This document shows, piece by piece, positions 6,077-7,683 of a stretch of 7,683 bases of DNA. The stretch covers positions 1 through 7,683 of the forward strand of contig DHUL01000022.1 in assembly GCA_002409145.1 (NCBI GenBank), written 5' to 3'. Each line of letters starts with the position of its first letter. The stretch's first letter is position 1. Source of the DNA: Bacteroidales bacterium UBA5235. Its GTDB lineage: Bacteria > Bacteroidota > Bacteroidia > Bacteroidales > VadinHA17. Below the pieces are notes generated by a model, which had not been told where the DNA came from, searched no databases, and was given only the letters and a program-made list of their open reading frames with translations. A program made the position numbers and the translations under genes.

Positions 6077-7276
6077 ATGACAGAAAAGGAATTTGACAAT
6101 GAAGTGAAGAGGCTGTTTGATGAGCATGAGAAGCTCATCTGCAGGCCCAATGTCAGGAAGGAACATGGTAACGGCATCTTCGACAGGTATCTTCATCCTA
6201 TCATAACGCGCGATCATGCGCCGGTGTTCTGGAGGTATGACCTTGATCACCACAGCAATCCCCACCTGATGACGCGCCTTGGCATTAACACCACATTCAA
6301 TGCAGGTGCAATAAAGCATGACGGCATGTATTGCCTGGCAGTGCGCACAGAGGGATTCGATGTCAAGTCGTTTTTCGCAATAACACAAAGTCCCAACGGA
6401 ATTGATAACTGGAAGTTCAGAAACCGCCCCATTGTGATGCCTGTAACAGGAGATCCCGAGATGAATGTTTATGACATCAGGCTGACCAGGCATGAAGACG
6501 GCTGGATATATGGTCTTTTCTGCGCTGAGCGAAAGGATAAGGATAAGCCTGACGATTCATCGGCGGCAATGGCCAGCTGCGGAATTGCCCGTACAAAGGA
6601 CCTTGACAGCTGGGAGAGACTCGATGATCTGAAATCAGGAGCGGCGCAACAGAGAAACTGCGTGCTTCACCCTGAATTCGTCAACGGCAAATACATGATC
6701 TACACCAGGCCACAGTCAGGATTCATCGAGACCGGTGACAGTGGTATCTCTGCAGGTTTCTGTGACACCATGGAGCATGCAATGCTGGGAGAGGAGATCC
6801 TGGTTGATCCCCGACAATATCATACGGTAAAAGAGGTGAAGAACGGCCAGGGACCAGCACCTCTGAAGACAGAGTATGGGTGGATTCACCTTGCACATGG
6901 TGTCAGGAGAACAGCGGCCGGATTGCGTTACACCCTCTACCTCTTCATGACCTCCCTGGAAGAGCCGTGGAGAGTCATCAAAAGACCCTCGGGACACTTC
7001 ATGGAACCGCTTGATGATGAGAGAGTGGGTGATGTCTCTAACGTAGTCTTCAGCAACGGCTGGATTGCCGATGATGATGGCACGGTCTTTGTTTATTATG
7101 CCAGCTCGGATACAAGGATGCACGTGGCAACGACAACTATGGAGAAACTGATTGATTATGTAATGAATACACCGGAGGATGCCGGACGCACACAACTGTG
7201 TGCAGCACAGCGTGACCGGATGATTGAAAATAATCTGAAAATAATGGCGCAGAAATATCCATATATCAAATTTTGA
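6077..7276 (+). CDS. mgp: GH130 subfamily 1 phosphorylase, probable 4-O-beta-D-mannosyl-D-glucose phosphorylase
   Basis: This 399-residue cytoplasmic protein should split 4-O-beta-mannosyl-glucose with phosphate into mannose 1-phosphate and glucose, the last step of the Bacteroidota beta-mannan route in which mannobiose is first epimerised to mannosyl-glucose. From memory it matches the B. fragilis enzyme closely along its whole length: HAPVFWRYDL (47-56), NAGAIK (75-80), ESPNGIDN-like TQSPNGIDN, NVYDIRLT with the expected catalytic Asp133, HEDGWIYG (139-146), GIARTKDL, RNCVLHPEFV, HTVKEVKNG, HLAHGVR, GDVSN, FSNGWIADDDG and YYASSDTRMHVAT. It has no signal peptide. The start at 6077 is chosen because the -7 box at 6049-6056 follows the longer ATG at 6002 and because the B. 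fragilis protein begins at the equivalent place. It appears monocistronic. No epimerase, mannanase or symporter is adjacent. Confidence 0.92.
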   Translation: MTEKEFDNEVKRLFDEHEKLICRPNVRKEHGNGIFDRYLHPIITRDHAPVFWRYDLDHHSNPHLMTRLGINTTFNAGAIKHDGMYCLAVRTEGFDVKSFFAITQSPNGIDNWKFRNRPIVMPVTGDPEMNVYDIRLTRHEDGWIYGLFCAERKDKDKPDDSSAAMASCGIARTKDLDSWERLDDLKSGAAQQRNCVLHPEFVNGKYMIYTRPQSGFIETGDSGISAGFCDTMEHAMLGEEILVDPRQYHTVKEVKNGQGPAPLKTEYGWIHLAHGVRRTAAGLRYTLYLFMTSLEEPWRVIKRPSGHFMEPLDDERVGDVSNVVFSNGWIADDDGTVFVYYASSDTRMHVATTTMEKLIDYVMNTPEDAGRTQLCAAQRDRMIENNLKIMAQKYPYIKF

Positions 7277-7501
7277 TTTATGTTTGCGCCTCAAATTCCG
7301 GGCATAGATTTCACCACCTGAATGTAAGCTGTGAATAACTCAGGATCAGTCAGGTTATGAAATTGAAAATCAGGTATTATCAGGCACTATTTGCATGTTA
7401 ATATCTTTTGACCGGAGCAGAAACTGCAGGTTATCCAATTAATAACTTAGCGGAAATTTTATGAAACATTTTAATAACTAAAACGAATAATTAACAATCA
7501 G
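7277..7501. other. AT-rich intergenic stretch without a recognisable gene
   Basis: About 225 bases between the GH130 stop and the structured element at the right edge hold no ORF of note in any frame; the longest Met-initiated stretch I checked is 14 codons. CAGG recurs several times at 7341-7387, and CAGGTTAT occurs twice (7351-7358 and 7428-7435). No rightward intrinsic terminator for the GH130 gene is obvious. Confidence 0.5.
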
Positions 7502-7524
7502 AAAAAAAGGTAAAGTATTTTACC
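7502..7524 (-). terminator. Rho-independent terminator, leftward
   Basis: On the minus strand GGTAAA (7524 to 7519) pairs with TTTACC (7514 to 7509) around an ATAC loop, and seven T residues follow directly (7508 to 7502). The two G-C pairs at the base and the uninterrupted T tract make this a convincing intrinsic terminator. It ends leftward transcription arriving from beyond the right edge, directly after the closing stem of the structured element. Confidence 0.72.
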
Positions 7525-7683
7525 GAAGTATGAACGCTAACAGAAAAGAGGCAACGGCTGCTCGTGTTGAGAGCCGCCTCATGGGTTGTTCTTCTGACGA
7601 AGAACCTGGCGCGGGTACCATGATCTTCCCGCAGATCGGATCCCACGATCGTTTAGTTAGCAACCGGAGTTCGGAATTCATAC
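7502..7683 (-). ncRNA. Structured non-coding RNA of unknown family, reaching the window edge
   Basis: Read leftward, GTATGAA (7683-7677) pairs with TTCATAC (7534-7528), and GCTAAC (7661-7656) with GTTAGC (7541-7536). They enclose four hairpins: GATCG/CGATC (7650-7634), GCGGG/CCCGC (7632-7611), GTTCTTC/GAAGAAC with a GTCA loop (7605-7588) and a longer bulged stem GAGGC-GGCT-CTC/GAG-AGCC-GCCTC (7580-7548). The terminator at 7502-7524 follows within three bases. Nearly all bases are accounted for, which is hard to explain for coding DNA. Both strands could fold, but the terminator favours minus. It lacks the signatures I would expect of tmRNA, RNase P RNA, SRP RNA or 6S RNA. The 5' end may lie outside the window. 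A 53-codon ORF overlaps it but looks non-coding. Confidence 0.6.

Noticed and set aside
7279..7286. Promoter box TATGTTTG just after the GH130 stop
   Set aside because: It matches TAnnTTTG, but no gene or structured element follows closely on that strand and no -33 element is present, so it is likely chance.
7536..7661. Integron attC site, suggested by GCTAAC and GTTAGC inverted ends
   Set aside because: attC sites fold as one long imperfect hairpin with a seven-base RYYYAAC/GTTRRRY core; here four separate hairpins lie between the arms and no integrase or cassette is seen.
7502..7683. Retron msr-msd or other reverse-transcriptase-linked RNA
   Set aside because: The inverted end repeats are suggestive, but there is no long msd hairpin, no reverse transcriptase in the window, and on the favoured strand a terminator follows the end repeat instead of an RT gene.
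7530..7683. Start of a plus-strand protein gene running off the right edge
   Set aside because: The frame is open for 51 codons, but the composition is not protein-like and the DNA is dominated by inverted repeats; an open frame of this length is not rare by chance.

Overview
The window looks like chromosomal DNA from a member of the Bacteroidota, probably Bacteroidales or a close relative. Three things point there. Several gene starts are preceded by the Bacteroidota -7 promoter element TAnnTTTG. A VTC-domain gene is coupled to a DUF4956 gene. One glycoside phosphorylase is very close to what I remember of the Bacteroides fragilis enzyme. No rRNA, tRNA, CRISPR array, insertion sequence or prophage gene is visible.

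Layout, left to right. The left edge (1-21) holds a short tandem heptamer repeat, then a leftward SDR oxidoreductase (36-950) with its own promoter and a terminator-like hairpin in its leader. Next is a leftward three-gene operon, read from 3234 down to 1112: a VTC/polyphosphate-polymerase-like cytoplasmic protein, a DUF4956 inner-membrane protein and a DUF2490 outer-membrane barrel, all with overlapping coding ends. A non-coding gap (3235-3436) carries the operon promoter and, facing right, an orphan intrinsic terminator that may end a small RNA. A small leftward DUF4870/Tic20-like membrane protein (3437-3748) and a rightward EamA transporter (3840-4742) diverge from back-to-back promoters. 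The EamA gene converges on a leftward GH18 lipoprotein (4805-5956), which diverges from a rightward GH130 phosphorylase (6077-7276). About 225 bases without a recognisable gene follow, and then a strongly structured element runs to the right edge.

How the genes work together. The operon places one protein in the cytoplasm, one in the inner membrane and one in the outer membrane, which suggests an envelope-spanning polyphosphate or other anionic-polymer system. This is inference. The GH18 and GH130 genes share a divergent control region and both act on beta-linked sugars: the first outside the cytoplasm on chitin- or N-glycan-type chains, the second on mannosyl-glucose in the cytoplasm. No SusC/D pair, epimerase or symporter lies in the window, so this is not a complete polysaccharide utilisation locus here.

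The least explained part is the right edge (7502-7683). A seven-pair closing stem, a six-pair second stem and four internal hairpins are followed on the minus strand by a textbook hairpin plus T7 terminator. It reads as a structured non-coding RNA of a family I cannot name, possibly continuing beyond the window.
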